This document shows positions 11,185 through 22,700 of a stretch of DNA of 64,000 nucleotides, piece after piece (position 1 is the stretch's first letter; the number at the start of each line of letters is the position of its first letter). The translations under genes and the position numbers were made by a program. The notes under the pieces are model-generated. The model saw nothing but the letters and a program-made list of their open reading frames with translations. It did no database searches and was not told where the DNA came from. The DNA lies in NCBI RefSeq assembly GCF_949987535.1, contig NC_080070.1:9296016-9360015 (forward strand), written 5' to 3'. This stretch comes from Balaenoptera acutorostrata. Lineage: Eukaryota; Chordata; Mammalia; Artiodactyla; Balaenopteridae.

Positions 11185-13115
11185 GCTTACTTCTGCTTTC
11201 AGCCATGACAGAATAGCTCTCCCACCACAAAAAATTACAAAACTGACAAAATGTATACAATTACCCTTTTAAGAGATTGGACAACAGAGAGTATTGGACC
11301 CTGATCCATGAGAGAAGATAAAAAAATGAGGTGAGCCCTGCCAACTTCCTGGCTTTCTGCCTGGTTCACTTTCCAGATCCCGGCACATGGAAGACTATTC
11401 CAAACAGGCAAAGCAGCATCACTGAGATGGAGACAGAGCAGAATCAAAGCTCCTGAGGAACCTGGAATTTATAGGACAGAGTACCAGGGAGGGGGCAGCT
11501 GTGTAGAGAAGGGGCTCTGGAAATGTACATAGGGTCGCCAATGAGTCTCTGCAGTTCAGACTCTGAATGAATACTAAGTTGTGTATTTGCAGATCAAGAC
11601 TCCACTAGACCAGGTAAGGGGAGATCTGAAATGAACAATAGTCAGAGGCTGCACAGGGCTGGAAGTAGTCTGATTTCAGACTGGACAAGATTGAGAGAAC
11701 TTGAACAAACCTAGGCATTCAGTAGAGATCTCAGAAAGGGAGTAGAATAAGTTAATCCTAAATAAGGATTCTAATTCTAATCCTACTGTGGACACATCTG
11801 AACAAAGGTTGGTAACAAGCCTGAAAAAAGATCAATCTGACTCACAAATAAATTAATTCCTCGGTTGAATGAAACTCAACACTCCATTAAGGAAGACCAT
11901 GAGAGTTTACTTTTCATGAAACTTTCATGAAAACATGAAAGAAACAACAAAATAGAATACATAATGTCCAGTCCAAAATTTTTTAAAATATTAGATATTT
12001 GGGGAAGCAGTGAAATGTGACTCATAACCAGAGAAAAGTCAGTCAATAGAAATAGACAGAAAGATGACAGAGATGATGAAATGAGCAGATCAGGACCTTA
12101 AAACAGAGATTATAAATTTGTTCCATATTTGAACAAGAACATATAGATACTGATGAAATAAATATGAAACCTTAATGGAGAAAAGAAACAACAGAGCAAA
12201 ATGGAAATTTTTGAACTAAAAATTATACCTGAAAATAAAACATTTACTGGATGGGCTTAACAGCAAATTAGAAACTGAGAAGAAAACATTAGTATACTTA
12301 AATACAGGTCCATACAAACCCTTCAAACCAAAGCTCAGATGGGGTAAAAAGGCTTAAAAATGAACAACACTTCAGTAACCTGTAGGATAACATTAAATAT
12401 CTTAACAATCATGCAAATGGAGTAAGAAAAGCAGAAAGGGTAGAGACTGAGGCAGAAAAAGATACATCTCAAGAAATAATAGTTGAAAAATATGAACCCA
12501 AATATCTGAGAAATTCACTGAACGCCAAGCAGGGTAAATACAAAGAAAAACACACCAAGGCACATCATAAAGAACTGATAAAAAAAACAATGCCAAAGAG
12601 AAAATCTTAAAACTGTTCAGACGGCAATAACATCTCAACAACAGCAATGCAAGCCAGTGAACAAGGGAACAACATTTCTGAAATGATGAGAAGAAAAAGA
12701 AAGTGTCAATGTAAAATTCTACATCCAGCAAAAATATCCTTTAAACATGAAAGTAACATAATGATGTTTAGGACAAACGCTGAGAGAATTCATCATCAAT
12801 AGGTATGCTGTATAAGAAATGTAAAATTTTTAGCTTCAAGGAAAATCGGCCATACGGAAATTCACATGTATGTGAAGAAATAAATGCTGAAAATGGTAAA
12901 CATGTCACTAAATATAAAATATTTGTTCATGTTTTAAAATTTCTGTAGAAGATAATTGAGTGTTTAGAACAAAAATAGTAACAATGAATTAAGAGGGTTT
13001 ATAACAGATGTAGAAGTAAAATGTATGACTACAATAGCACAAAGGGTAGGAAACAAGAAATAAATATACTGTACTGAGTTCCTTACGCTACATTTGAAGT
13101 GATACAGTATTACCT
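11185..13115 (+). mobile_element. HAL1/L1M-type LINE, about 1.9 kb, degraded
   Basis: A long A-rich sense-strand element. Characteristic stretches are CACACCAAGGCACATCATAA, AATTCTACATCCAGCAAAAA, CTGAGAGAATTCATCATCAA, GAAGATAATTGAGTGTTTAG and GATGTAGAAGTAAAATGTAT, in the order of the ORF1-coding and 3' part of HAL1 (half-L1) or a related old L1M. ORF1 is broken by many stops. It is in antisense to CNTNAP2. Confidence 0.8.
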
Positions 13116-13124
13116 GAAGCATTA

Positions 13125-13345
13125 AACCCTAGATCAAGGGTTTGCACACGTTTTCTGTAAGGGGTTAGACACTGAATATTTTAGGCTTTGCAGACCATGC
13201 TACCTCTCTTATAACTACTAAACTCTGCTGTTGTAGCACGAAGCAGCCATAGAAGATCCAGAAACGAGAGTGTGGCTGAGTTCCAATAAAACCTTATTAA
13301 TAAAGACGGGGGGCTGGCTGGAGGGCTGTAATGTGTCAACCTCTG
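13125..13345. mobile_element. hAT (Charlie-type) nonautonomous DNA transposon relic
   Basis: TTTAGGCTTTGCAGACCATG, GCACGAAGCAGCCATAGAAG, AGTTCCAATAAAACCTTATT and TTTTCTGTAAGGGGTTAGAC are the known core of this element group (in reverse of the usual display). Confidence 0.7.
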
Positions 13346-13559
13346 CCCAAGATCAACTTCTGAAAAGAGAGGAAATTTAAAAATCTGCACATTTTACTAT
13401 ATCTAAATTATACTTCCAAAACATTTTTAAAAGATTTATGTGTATAATGTGTGTGTATATATTTAGTCTACATACATGCTTTCTATAGAAAGTGTGTATA
13501 ACTACCTCATAACTACTTTCTCAGTCTTCATTCTCCTATTTCTTCAAACCACACTTCTA

Positions 13560-13790
13560 CAAGAATGATGTTTCTAAACTACAAATCTAATCATATTTAC
13601 TCCCAGACCAATACTTTTCAATTGATCCTCATTGCCTCCAGAAATAAATGGCCCACGCCTTCACACACAAAAGACATGCCTGGAACACACCCTCTATACC
13701 TACACAAATCCTCCCTCAACTTATCCTGGGGAATTATTATTTTTCCTTCAAGGATCAGCAATTCACTCCAAACATCACCTCTGCAGTGGA
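13560..13790 (+). mobile_element. L2 LINE fragment
   Basis: CTACAAATCTAATCATATTT and GATCCTCATTGCCTCCAGAA resemble the L2 3' region (AAATCTGATCATGTCACTCC type). Diverged. Confidence 0.5.
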
Positions 13791-13839
13791 TGCTGTGACA
13801 TGCCATTTTGGTTCTCCTTTATGACTGGAGGACTTATTC

Positions 13840-14235
13840 TTTCAGATATTTAGAGTGCTGTCAGAACACAGTAGTTAGCTGTAATTCCCCTTCAGGAATT
13901 TCCTTGGTTAAAAAAAGAGGCATTTTACACAAGGTCACATCCCTTCCTAGGTCTGTACAGATGCAAGGATGGGGATATAAAGGGCCAGTACCCTTGCCCC
14001 AACTTGGGAAAACTATTGAGGGTCACTACAGTCTCAGAGGTCCCTGAGGAATTAGTTGAAACTTCCATTGAGATTGCATTGCATTTCAACTACTTCCTCT
14101 GCCTATTTCTGCTTCCTTCCCTTCTCTGCCACAGGTTTTCATCCTGAAGGTACTCCCTAAAAAATTTCCTACATGCTCTTCTCCATTTCAGAATTTGTAT
14201 CCTGGGAAATCCAGTTCACAATATTTTCTTGGAGC
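13840..14235 (+). mobile_element. ERVL-type LTR, degraded
   Basis: GGGATATAAAGGGCCAGTAC (TATA-like), AACTTGGGAAAACTATTGAG, ACTCCCTAAAAAATTTCCTA (decayed poly(A) signal) and TATCCTGGGAAATCCAGTTC match an old ERVL-class LTR. The precise subfamily is not assigned. Confidence 0.65.
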
Positions 14236-15409
14236 CACTTTCCTTTTAATCTGCTCACTAACAGTATGTGTTAGTTGCCCCTGCTTTGTACTTTGTTATT
14301 TTTATGCTGTTTTTTTTTCCTATTGTAGCATCTAATATTTCCAATATTCATATATCATCCACATGTCTATTTTACCGAGAATTCTGTAAAATTTTGGAGA
14401 AGCCATAGATGGACAATATACCTAGTCATCAAGAGATCATAAATATATTTTCTTATCTGTTAGATATATAATTCCCAACTTTGGAAAAATGCTATACCCA
14501 ACTGCACATAAAGTTCTATCTGTGCATTATTAAAAAGGTGATTTGGTCATTGAAGTAAACAAGCAAATATTACTGTGAATGAAATGAGAAAAATATGTGC
14601 AATTGATTGATGAAATTTAGAATATTTCCCCTAACTAGTTTTTCCAAAAAAAAAAAAAGAATCCAGAATAAATTTTCTTAAGTTACCCATTTTTTGCTAC
14701 ATTACAATTTTTCAATAAGGAAACAATTAACATACAGCTACTTAATCCCATTTATCTCATTACTATAAAAAAATGAATTTATTGTCAACTTTAAGGGAAG
14801 CAAAAAATCTAAAAGCAATGAAAATGTAAGTCAAAACTTATTCCTTAGCAGAAGGATATGTGGAGAGAATAGTGACTAGCCTCAAGGAGAGGGCAAATGT
14901 CAGGCTTTCATGAGGAACATTGTGGAAAGATGGATGAGAAGTTTCTTGTTTCTCTTTGATCTCTCCAGCAATGTAATTTGGGGAGGTTGATTACTTTGTT
15001 CATTGGGCTTGTGACATGTGTAACCTCTATTGATCCAAGGATTAAGAATGATACCTCTTTCATGACAAAAACCTCAGGAAATGGTATATAAGAGAGCAGC
15101 AGGGCTCCCCCAATATATCATGGAGAGTATAAGAAAGAGGGCAAAAGTGTTCCCAGTGGATACTGCGGTAGCTCAAAGGAACTACCTTTGAGCTTTGAGC
15201 TTTGAGTGGAAAGTAGAAGAGGAGGTAAAGGAGGTGGAGATACTGAACATTCATAAACTCTTAGCTTCTAAGATGATTTAAGAATAACTCTTACCTAGAA
15301 ATAATAGAACCAAATTAGATGACTAATAAATTGTTACAGTGACTTGAAAGATACGTACTTACATAGAACACCTACTATTCCCTAAACACTAGGAGGCTGT
15401 TCCCTCACC
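14236..15409. other. CNTNAP2: intron 2 sequence, nothing recognised
   Basis: AT-rich. One small curiosity is CTTTGAG repeated three times in tandem at about 15186..15206. Confidence 0.5.
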
Positions 15410-15568
15410 CCCTTTTTCTTCCTCTTTCTCTTTCTCTCTCTCTCCCCTTTCACCTCCCTCCACCCCTCCCTCTCTTTCTCTCTCTCTCTTTTTTTCCTCT
15501 CTCTCACATACACATATTTCTCTCCCTCCATATATGTGTGTGTGCATGTGTGCGGGTGAGTGTGTGTG
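15410..15568. repeat. CT-rich low-complexity tract followed by (TG)n
   Basis: A polypyrimidine stretch of CT, CCT and T runs (15410..15510), then a TG-rich run at 15533..15570. This strand asymmetry can form triplex or slipped DNA. Confidence 0.9.
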
Positions 15569-15911
15569 AACTATAAAGATACTAGTGTTTGCATTCTGGA
15601 TGCCCACCCTACTGGGGTTCCTTGAGCAAAGAATTATAATAGAGAACTTGGAGAAATGGATGAAACCAACACTCTAAACTCAGGGATAGCTTATAATTGT
15701 GATAGACATTTCCGCTTTGTAATTTGTAAATTAGTACCTCTGAGAGCAAAGAGAAACTTCGTGTGTGGTTCAAGAGAGGACCTGGAGTTTCTTTTCCAGT
15801 GATAAATGGCTCCTGTATAAACCTGATGCCGAAGCAGATGGTTATAACACCACCAGAGAATACAAGCCTCGATTCTAATTTAACAGAAAAAGGTAGAAAA
15901 ACATTTAATTA

Positions 15912-16267
15912 GGGGCTTCCCTGGTGGCGCAGTGGTTGAGAATCTGCCTGCTAATGCAGGGGACACGGGTTCGAGCCCTGGTCTGGGAAGATCCCACATG
16001 CCACGGAGCAGCTGGGCCCGTGAGCCACAACTACTGAGCCTGCGCGTCTGGAGCCTGTGCCCCGCAACGGGAGGGGCCGCGATAGTGAAAGGCCCGCGCA
16101 CCGCGATGAAGAGCGGTCCCCGCACCGCGATGAAGAGTGGCCCCCACTTGCCGCAACTAGAGAAAGCCCTCGCACGAACCGAAGACCCAACACAGCCAAA
16201 AATAAATAAATAAATAAATAAAGTAGCTATACAATTAAAAAAAAAAATTAAAAAAAAAAAAAAACAA
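15912..16267 (+). mobile_element. CHR SINE with internal 24-bp duplication and extended tail
   Basis: Full-length CHR copy flanked by perfect 15-bp target duplications AAAAACATTTAATTA (15897..15911 and 16268..16282). The body runs from GGGGCTTCCCTGG to the AAATAAATAAAT tail. The segment CGCACCGCGATGAAGAG and its sequel are duplicated in tandem (16097..16120 and 16121..16144). After the tail comes GTAGCTATACAATT and another A-run. The copy at 59875 has the same duplication and tail. Confidence 0.97.
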
Positions 16268-16282
16268 AAAAACATTTAATTA

Positions 16283-17639
16283 AGGCTAGAACTACCTTTA
16301 ATGACTGGTTGAGAAATATGTATCAGATGAAAAGAATAAATTGAAAAGGAGACTTGCAGGCCAGATAGCATTATGAGTTCTATCTGAAGTAGGATAAATA
16401 TGCTTCAACCAAGTATAGACACTTGTTGATTGGAAGTAGCCAGAAAAGAGAGCCATGGCCTTTAACTAACGTCTGTCATGAGCTAGAGAAGGGAAAACGG
16501 CCATGCCACCATCATTCCTAAAATATGGAATAAACTAATAAAACAATTCTAAAATAAAAGAGTGTAAAAGCTAATTTTGAAACAAAACAGAAGAAAAAAG
16601 ATGTGATTTTATCAGAGTACAGGAAATTACCTCCAGAGACAAATTAGGACATAAGGAGAGAAGCACAGCTGCTTTAAGTTTTTGAAACATTCAGATTATA
16701 TCTCAAAGGACTGGTTTTACTCATAAATGTAACGTTAGCTTCCTTGAATATTTATCAAAGGAGCTGCCAGAAAAGTAAAGGTAGGTAAAAACAAACAAAA
16801 AACAATAACACACCCTCCAAAAAACAAACAGAACATAAAATTTCAAAACAAAGGACTTAGAAAAAAAATAGACAAGAAGGCTCTTCTTTAAAGTCAGGTG
16901 TGTGGATTATGAACATTTAGAATAAAAGGGAAATGGTCTGGGGTGTTGGAGATACTGAGGGTGGTGTTGGTGGGTTATAAGGATTTCCTGTTTTGATCAC
17001 GTTCTTGTTTAATAGGAGACAGTAAATTTCATCGTTGTACCTCCAAGTTAACTTTAGCAAAGCATTTGGCAATATCTCTGATAAGTATAAAATAGTAAAA
17101 TGTGGTCTGGGACATAGCAGTTTTAGGTAAATTCAAAAATGGTTAATAATCATGCCCCAAATATGTTGATTAAGGACTGCGTCAACTTGAAGCTAGGTCC
17201 TAATGGTATGCCACAGGCTTTCGTTCTGTACACTGTCATTTTTAATACTTTTATTATCTAAGACATGGAAGACATGCTTATGAAATTTGTCAATTACATA
17301 AAGCTGGAAAAGAGACCTAATACAGTAACTAGCTGAATTATGATGTTAAATGTTCTTGACTGGCTGGAAATCTGAGCTTCTCCTAGCAAAATTTGTTTTA
17401 ACATCAATGATAACCTAAAATGCACATTTTGAACAAATGCATTATCAACTTCATTATTAAGGTGCATGATGCTTAGAAATAGTTAGGCAACCTTAATTTA
17501 CTTTATGGGTAATGCAGTGTTAAAATTATGCCATCTAACTATGATACTCTATTTGCAGTACTGCATTCAAACATTTTGATACATTTTAATTAAGGCTTTA
17601 CACATAAATAGAAAAAGAAATCACAAGCATCTAGTATTA
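16283..17639. other. CNTNAP2: intron 2 sequence, nothing recognised
   Basis: AT-rich; no repeat or coding signal identified. Confidence 0.5.
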
Positions 17640-18258
17640 GGAATTATCACAAAATGAACAACCATATAATCACCACCCAGATCTATAAGGAGACCATTGC
17701 CAGCGACACAGACGTTCTCACTGTGTCCTTTTCTGAACATGGTCACCTCTCTCCTCCCCAGTGAACTGCCCCAGAGATTCATCCATGGCATTGTGTTTAG
17801 CAGTAGACTCTTCATTTTCTTTGCTGCCTAATACTACATTGTGTAATGTACTGTTCTTTATTGATCCATTATTCTAGGGTAGTGTTGAACATGTGTATAT
17901 CTCCAGTTTGGAGTTGTTATGAATAATACTGCCATCAACATTTTTGTTCATGTTTTTCAGCACCTCTTTGTGCTTTTCTGTTGGGTATATGCCCAGGAGT
18001 GGAGTTGTGTGTCCAAAAATGTTTGTATTTTTAAAATTTAGTTTATTTTGCCAACAATTTTCCAAAGTAGTTGAACTGATTTTTATCCCCCTCGCCCAAT
18101 ACACTCCAGTAGTGTCACAAGTGTTTCTGCTGTTCCACATCTTTGCCAAAACTTGGCATAGGTAGCCTTCTTTTTTGTTGTTGTTGTGTTTTAAATTTAG
18201 TTTAGACATTCTGGCTCATTGCAGGTTTAATTTGCATTTTCTTGATAACTACTTTCAT
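17640..18258 (-). mobile_element. L1M LINE, 3' portion of an inverted insertion
   Basis: Reverse-oriented old L1 sequence: CACAAAATGAACAACCATAT, TTGGGTATATGCCCAGGAGT, ATTTTCCAAAGTAGTTGAAC, TGTTCCACATCTTTGCCAAA and TTTAATTTGCATTTTCTTGA, in L1 ORF2/3' UTR order. It abuts 18259..18985, which is the adjoining L1 segment in the opposite orientation. Confidence 0.85.
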
Positions 18259-18985
18259 TCTGTTGATACCAAGACTTATTATAAAACTACTGTACATTAA
18301 AACAAAATTTTATGCGTGCAAGGATAGACAAATACGCCAAATAAACAAAATATAGATCCCTGAAACAAAACTACATGTATACATGTGTATATCAGCACTT
18401 AATTTGTGACAAAGGTAGCATAGGAAAATAGAGAAAGGAGGTATTTTTTCAATAATATATTCAGGGTCAATTGGATATCCACATGAAAAAAAGGGAAATG
18501 TAGCCCTGCCTTATACCATACTGAGATCAAGCTAAAAATGTTTAGATTTAATTGTGAAAAGTAGAACACTGAAGCTTGTAGAAGATGAATTAAGAGAATA
18601 ACATTATATTCTTGGGGTTGGGAAAGATTTCTTAAACAGGACTCAAAAGCACTAGCTATATAGGAAAAGATGGATAAATTAGATTATGTTAAAATTAGAG
18701 ATTATTTTCAAAAGATATTAATAAGAGGGTGAAATGGCTAACATGGATTGGGGGAAGGTATTTCCAAACATATAACAAGGAAAATGCTCATATCCAGGAA
18801 GGTATTTCCAAACATATAACAAGGAAAATGCTCATATCCAAAGTGTATAAACAAGTCCCACAAATCAATAAGACACATTCAGACAACCCAATTTTAAAAA
18901 TGGGCAAGGAACCTTAACAGGCAGTTCACAGAAAAGGACAATACTCTATAAAACATCTAAAAGGTGCTCAACATCATGGGCTTGA
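18259..18985 (+). mobile_element. L1M LINE, 5' portion, inverted relative to the 3' portion
   Basis: Sense-oriented ORF2 segment: ATAGATCCCTGAAACAAAAC, AAAACCTAAAT-like decay, TTGGGAAAGATTTCTTAAAC, GATAAATTAGATTATGTTAA, ATGGGCAAGGAACCTTAACA and ending GGTGCTCAACATCAT. In L1 this end is directly followed by the segment where the minus part starts, so both belong to one insertion. It holds a 44-bp tandem duplication. Confidence 0.85.
18753..18840. repeat. 44-bp perfect tandem duplication
   Basis: Two identical 44-bp units, 18753..18796 and 18797..18840, each starting GGAAGGTATTTCCAAACATA and ending CTCATATCCA. The duplication lies within the L1M ORF2 sequence and happened after insertion. Confidence 0.97.
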
Positions 18986-19384
18986 CATTTTCAAAAAAAC
19001 AATTACAAAACTAAGAATGTTCAAAGAGAGTACCTACAATGATAAGAGGACTTAATCTTACAATATTGCTTTGAAGGGACCAAAGACACTTATGCTTTGT
19101 AACAGAAAATGAAGGAATAACTTAATTTCCAACTTCTACTATTTAAAAGACTAGAGATGTAAAGTTTCTAGTGATGTAACAATACAAAACATTCCAAAAG
19201 TATATATGCTTTATGTAGAAAAATTATTTACTTTTAACTCATCTTTTTGAAATTAATATTTTGCTTAAACTAAATGAAGATTTTACCTTTTAACTCAATA
19301 CTCTCAATTATATTTGTCTGTCCACAGATTACTCATTATACCATAAATTCTTTTCATTTTGGAATTTGACCAAGGAAGAAAATT
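18986..19384. other. CNTNAP2: intron 2 sequence, nothing recognised
   Basis: AT-rich; nothing identified. Confidence 0.5.
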
Positions 19385-19700
19385 GGGGACTTCCCCGGTG
19401 GCACAGTTAAGAATCCGCCTGCCAATTCAGGGGACACGGGTTCGAGCCCTGGTCCGGAAGTTCCCACATGCCGCGGAGCAACTAAGCCTGTGCGCCACAA
19501 CTACTGAGCCTGCACTCTAGAGCCCGCGAGCCACAACTACTGAAGCCCGCGTGCCTAGAGACCGTGCTCCACAGCTAGAGAAGCCGCCACAATGAGAAGC
19601 CAGAGCGCCGCAACAAAGAGTAGTCCCTGCTCGCCGCAACTAGAGAAAGCCCGTGTGCAGCAACGAAGACCCACCGCAGCCAGAAATTAAAAAAAAAAAA
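19385..19700 (+). mobile_element. CHR SINE, older subfamily
   Basis: CHR copy with a body distinct from the others: GGGGACTTCCCCGGTGGCAC, a duplicated GAGCCACAACTACTG module, GAAGCCGCCACAATGAGAAG, CAGCAACGAAGACCCACCGC, and a poly(A) tail. Flanks show a weak repeat (AGAAAATT / AGAGAATT). It looks like the older CHR-1 type. Confidence 0.92.
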
Positions 19701-22700
19701 AGAGAATTGAATATCAAACTGATTTTAAGAAATCTGAAACAAATACTCTGCTGGGAGAACAAAAGTTTCCTTCTTAAATATGATTGTTCCTTCAAGCGTC
19801 CGGCATACTACACTAAGAAAATTTGCAGGGAGGTCTCTTTACAACGTTGAAAATATCCAGATATGAACTGCATCATTAGAATCAGCAAATTTCTTGCAAT
19901 TAGGAAAAATTAAAAGCACATTCATCTATTGAGGCCTCTATTTACATATTCATCACTTCAGAGGCTGTATCTGAGTTGCGAGAAATAGACACTGCAGGGC
20001 AAGTTTAGTTTCATGTACTTTTCAAAAATATAAAACATTTTCAGGGAATTTTATAGGTCAATTATATATTAAGATCTTTGATTTAAGAATGTCAATTTGT
20101 TTTTGAAAATGTCAATTTTTACCTTAGGATTGTGCTGTAAGAGAGAAGAAAAATGAAACCTACACACAAGAACTGTATTGCCGCATAAACTGCATTAAGG
20201 CTAGATAGGAGTTGAAACTAATGTGAACCCAAAATTAAGTTTGATCAGCTTTCTGTTCTAAATAGAAGACACAGAGCAATTTCCATTCTCATCACAAAGA
20301 GTAAATCTTCACAGGAGGTAAGCCTGGGCCAGGATGTAAAAGTGAAACTTGTACACAAGTCTAATGAAAAATAATAATTACATTTGATTAGAAAATCTTG
20401 AACCGTAATATGACCGTAATTTTTAAATTTACTTACCAAATAGTGTAAATGATGTATGATCTTATTTTTTAAATGTCCTGGAAATACTATGACTGGGAGA
20501 AAACAGACTCTTTGTGTGTGTTATTTCAGGTAATGGTATTAGGAAAGGAAAGTTAAAGTTATAAATAGTCAGATTTCAATGTAACAATTTTTAAAAACAT
20601 CAAAATAACACCAGCAGTAGAATGGATTATCACAAGAAGTAGTGACCTTTCCATTACTGGGGATACTCAAGTGAAAGCTGCATAATAAGAATTTCTTTAT
20701 AGGGGAATTTTACATAGGCAGGGAGATTAGACTCAATGTCCATTAATTTCATTTATAAAGAAAGTTGAAATGAAATATAAACTATTATGTTTAATTTTTT
20801 ATCAAGTTGTTTTAAATTTCTTATTGCCTTTAAACTAACAGTTATGATCCAAGTTTTGGTTGATCTATTTTATTAACATCAGGGGAGATGTTACTTATAC
20901 CATTGCTAAGTAACATTTGACTTTTATTATTAAAAAGAATCTGGTCATTTCCATTTTTACTATGAATAATTCTCCTGGTTCACTCATTCAGCAATTATTT
21001 ACAGAGTACTTCTATAGGCCGGCCATTAAGAATTTTTAAAAATAATTTTTCAATAAGCAATTTTTACTTGACTTTTTTTATACTTGAGGATACAATCTAT
21101 TTATTTGGAAAGTGTACAAGAATATTCTTTATTTAATAAGCATTTTATTACTGGGAAAACGAGATACCTAATATACTTTTAATGTGCATAGAAATGAGGT
21201 CTTATTTGAAAAAAATAAAGGCAAATTAAAATACCACAAAGTCAGGGTCAGTGAAGTCATGTTTCTTCTTTGCACCTGCTAGGAAGCTGCTATTTGATCC
21301 TCACCTGTAAGAAATGCTGAAGAACTTCACCTTGTATTGATACATGTGGGCAAGAGGTCAATTTTATGTTAGTAGATCTACTGTTTACTTCATCTCTGGC
21401 ATGCATTCCTATTAAAGTCTATGGAATTTTGAAAACAACATGATTAATTAGAAACGATTTGCCAACTGGTCAAATGCACATTCGCTGGCATTGTTCTGAA
21501 AATGTCATCATTCCCAAGATGTTATTCTTTGTGATAAGAAAAGTAAAAACACTGTTCTCTGTGCAGCTCACAAAAAATTGTTTGGTGGAGGTGAAGGAGA
21601 TAAGTTTATAGGTTAAAAAGGGCTTCAGAGCTCAAACATGCATCTTTAGGTTATCAAATATATCTGACCTCTATTTACAGGGAAGACTGAAAGACGGATA
21701 TAGCTGCAGAAATCAATTAAGTCATGCAACGCCAAACAAATCCTGAACAAGTGCATAAGTAAACTCAGGATAACCAACTTTTTCAAGTCAAGGATTGAGT
21801 TTTATTTATCATTTAATAACCACCATCAAGTATGGTTCCCTAGACATAAGAATAAAGACACTCAATAAATACATGTTAAATAAATGAATGCAAGAATTAA
21901 TTAAATTATGAGTGAATATATGAATGGACAAACTGATAAATAAATGACATTCTGGAAGTAAAAGCCCTGAAACAAGAGAGCAAAAATCTTGGGCCCAAGG
22001 ATCTATGCAAGAAAGGCATAGATCATGAAAGACAAATATAAATGGATCTGTAATAAAAAATAATTTTTGAATAATATTAGTGATTTACATTGTATTTTCG
22101 ATGAAGAGGAATGGGAATTTTTGCCATTGCACTCACTATATTTATTCTAAATATTATTCTTGGCTTCATATTAGTGTGTTCTCACTCAAGAATATGTGTT
22201 TCTTCATTTAAAAAAAATCATTTGGTTGCTGTTATCAATTAAATCTTCATAAATTAAATCTTTAGCCATTATCTTCAAAAGGACCTTGGACTGTATCAAA
22301 ACTCTAGCACTCAAAGTGGACAAAACTAGGAATGGAGTAGTTGTCTAGAATTCCACTTTAGCAAGTTTTGCTTGGTCTACAGTTATTCCTCATGCATTAG
22401 CACGGCCCAACATGGCAGGAAGCAATCAGCCAACAGGGGTCAGGAGAGTGAGTGGACAGTGTATTTTGTTGAGCTGGAAATGAGCAAGGGCCTTCTCAGT
22501 TGTTCCACGAGGGATGGGGGATCTTGGCATTGGTCTGCTCCAGAGGTGCCCAGGAGACTTGACTGAGAGGAAGCATAATTCAAAGTGAAAGTTTAAAGAA
22601 TTCAGATGTAACTCATCACAGTAGGGAATTCCTTTAAGTTCTGTAGCAGCTTTTAGCTAAGTGGCTAAAATTAAGTGAATTTTAAAATTGATTCTCATGT

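Noticed and set aside
15880..16275. 131-codon minus-strand open frame
   Set aside because: Antisense of the CHR SINE at 15912; not a gene.
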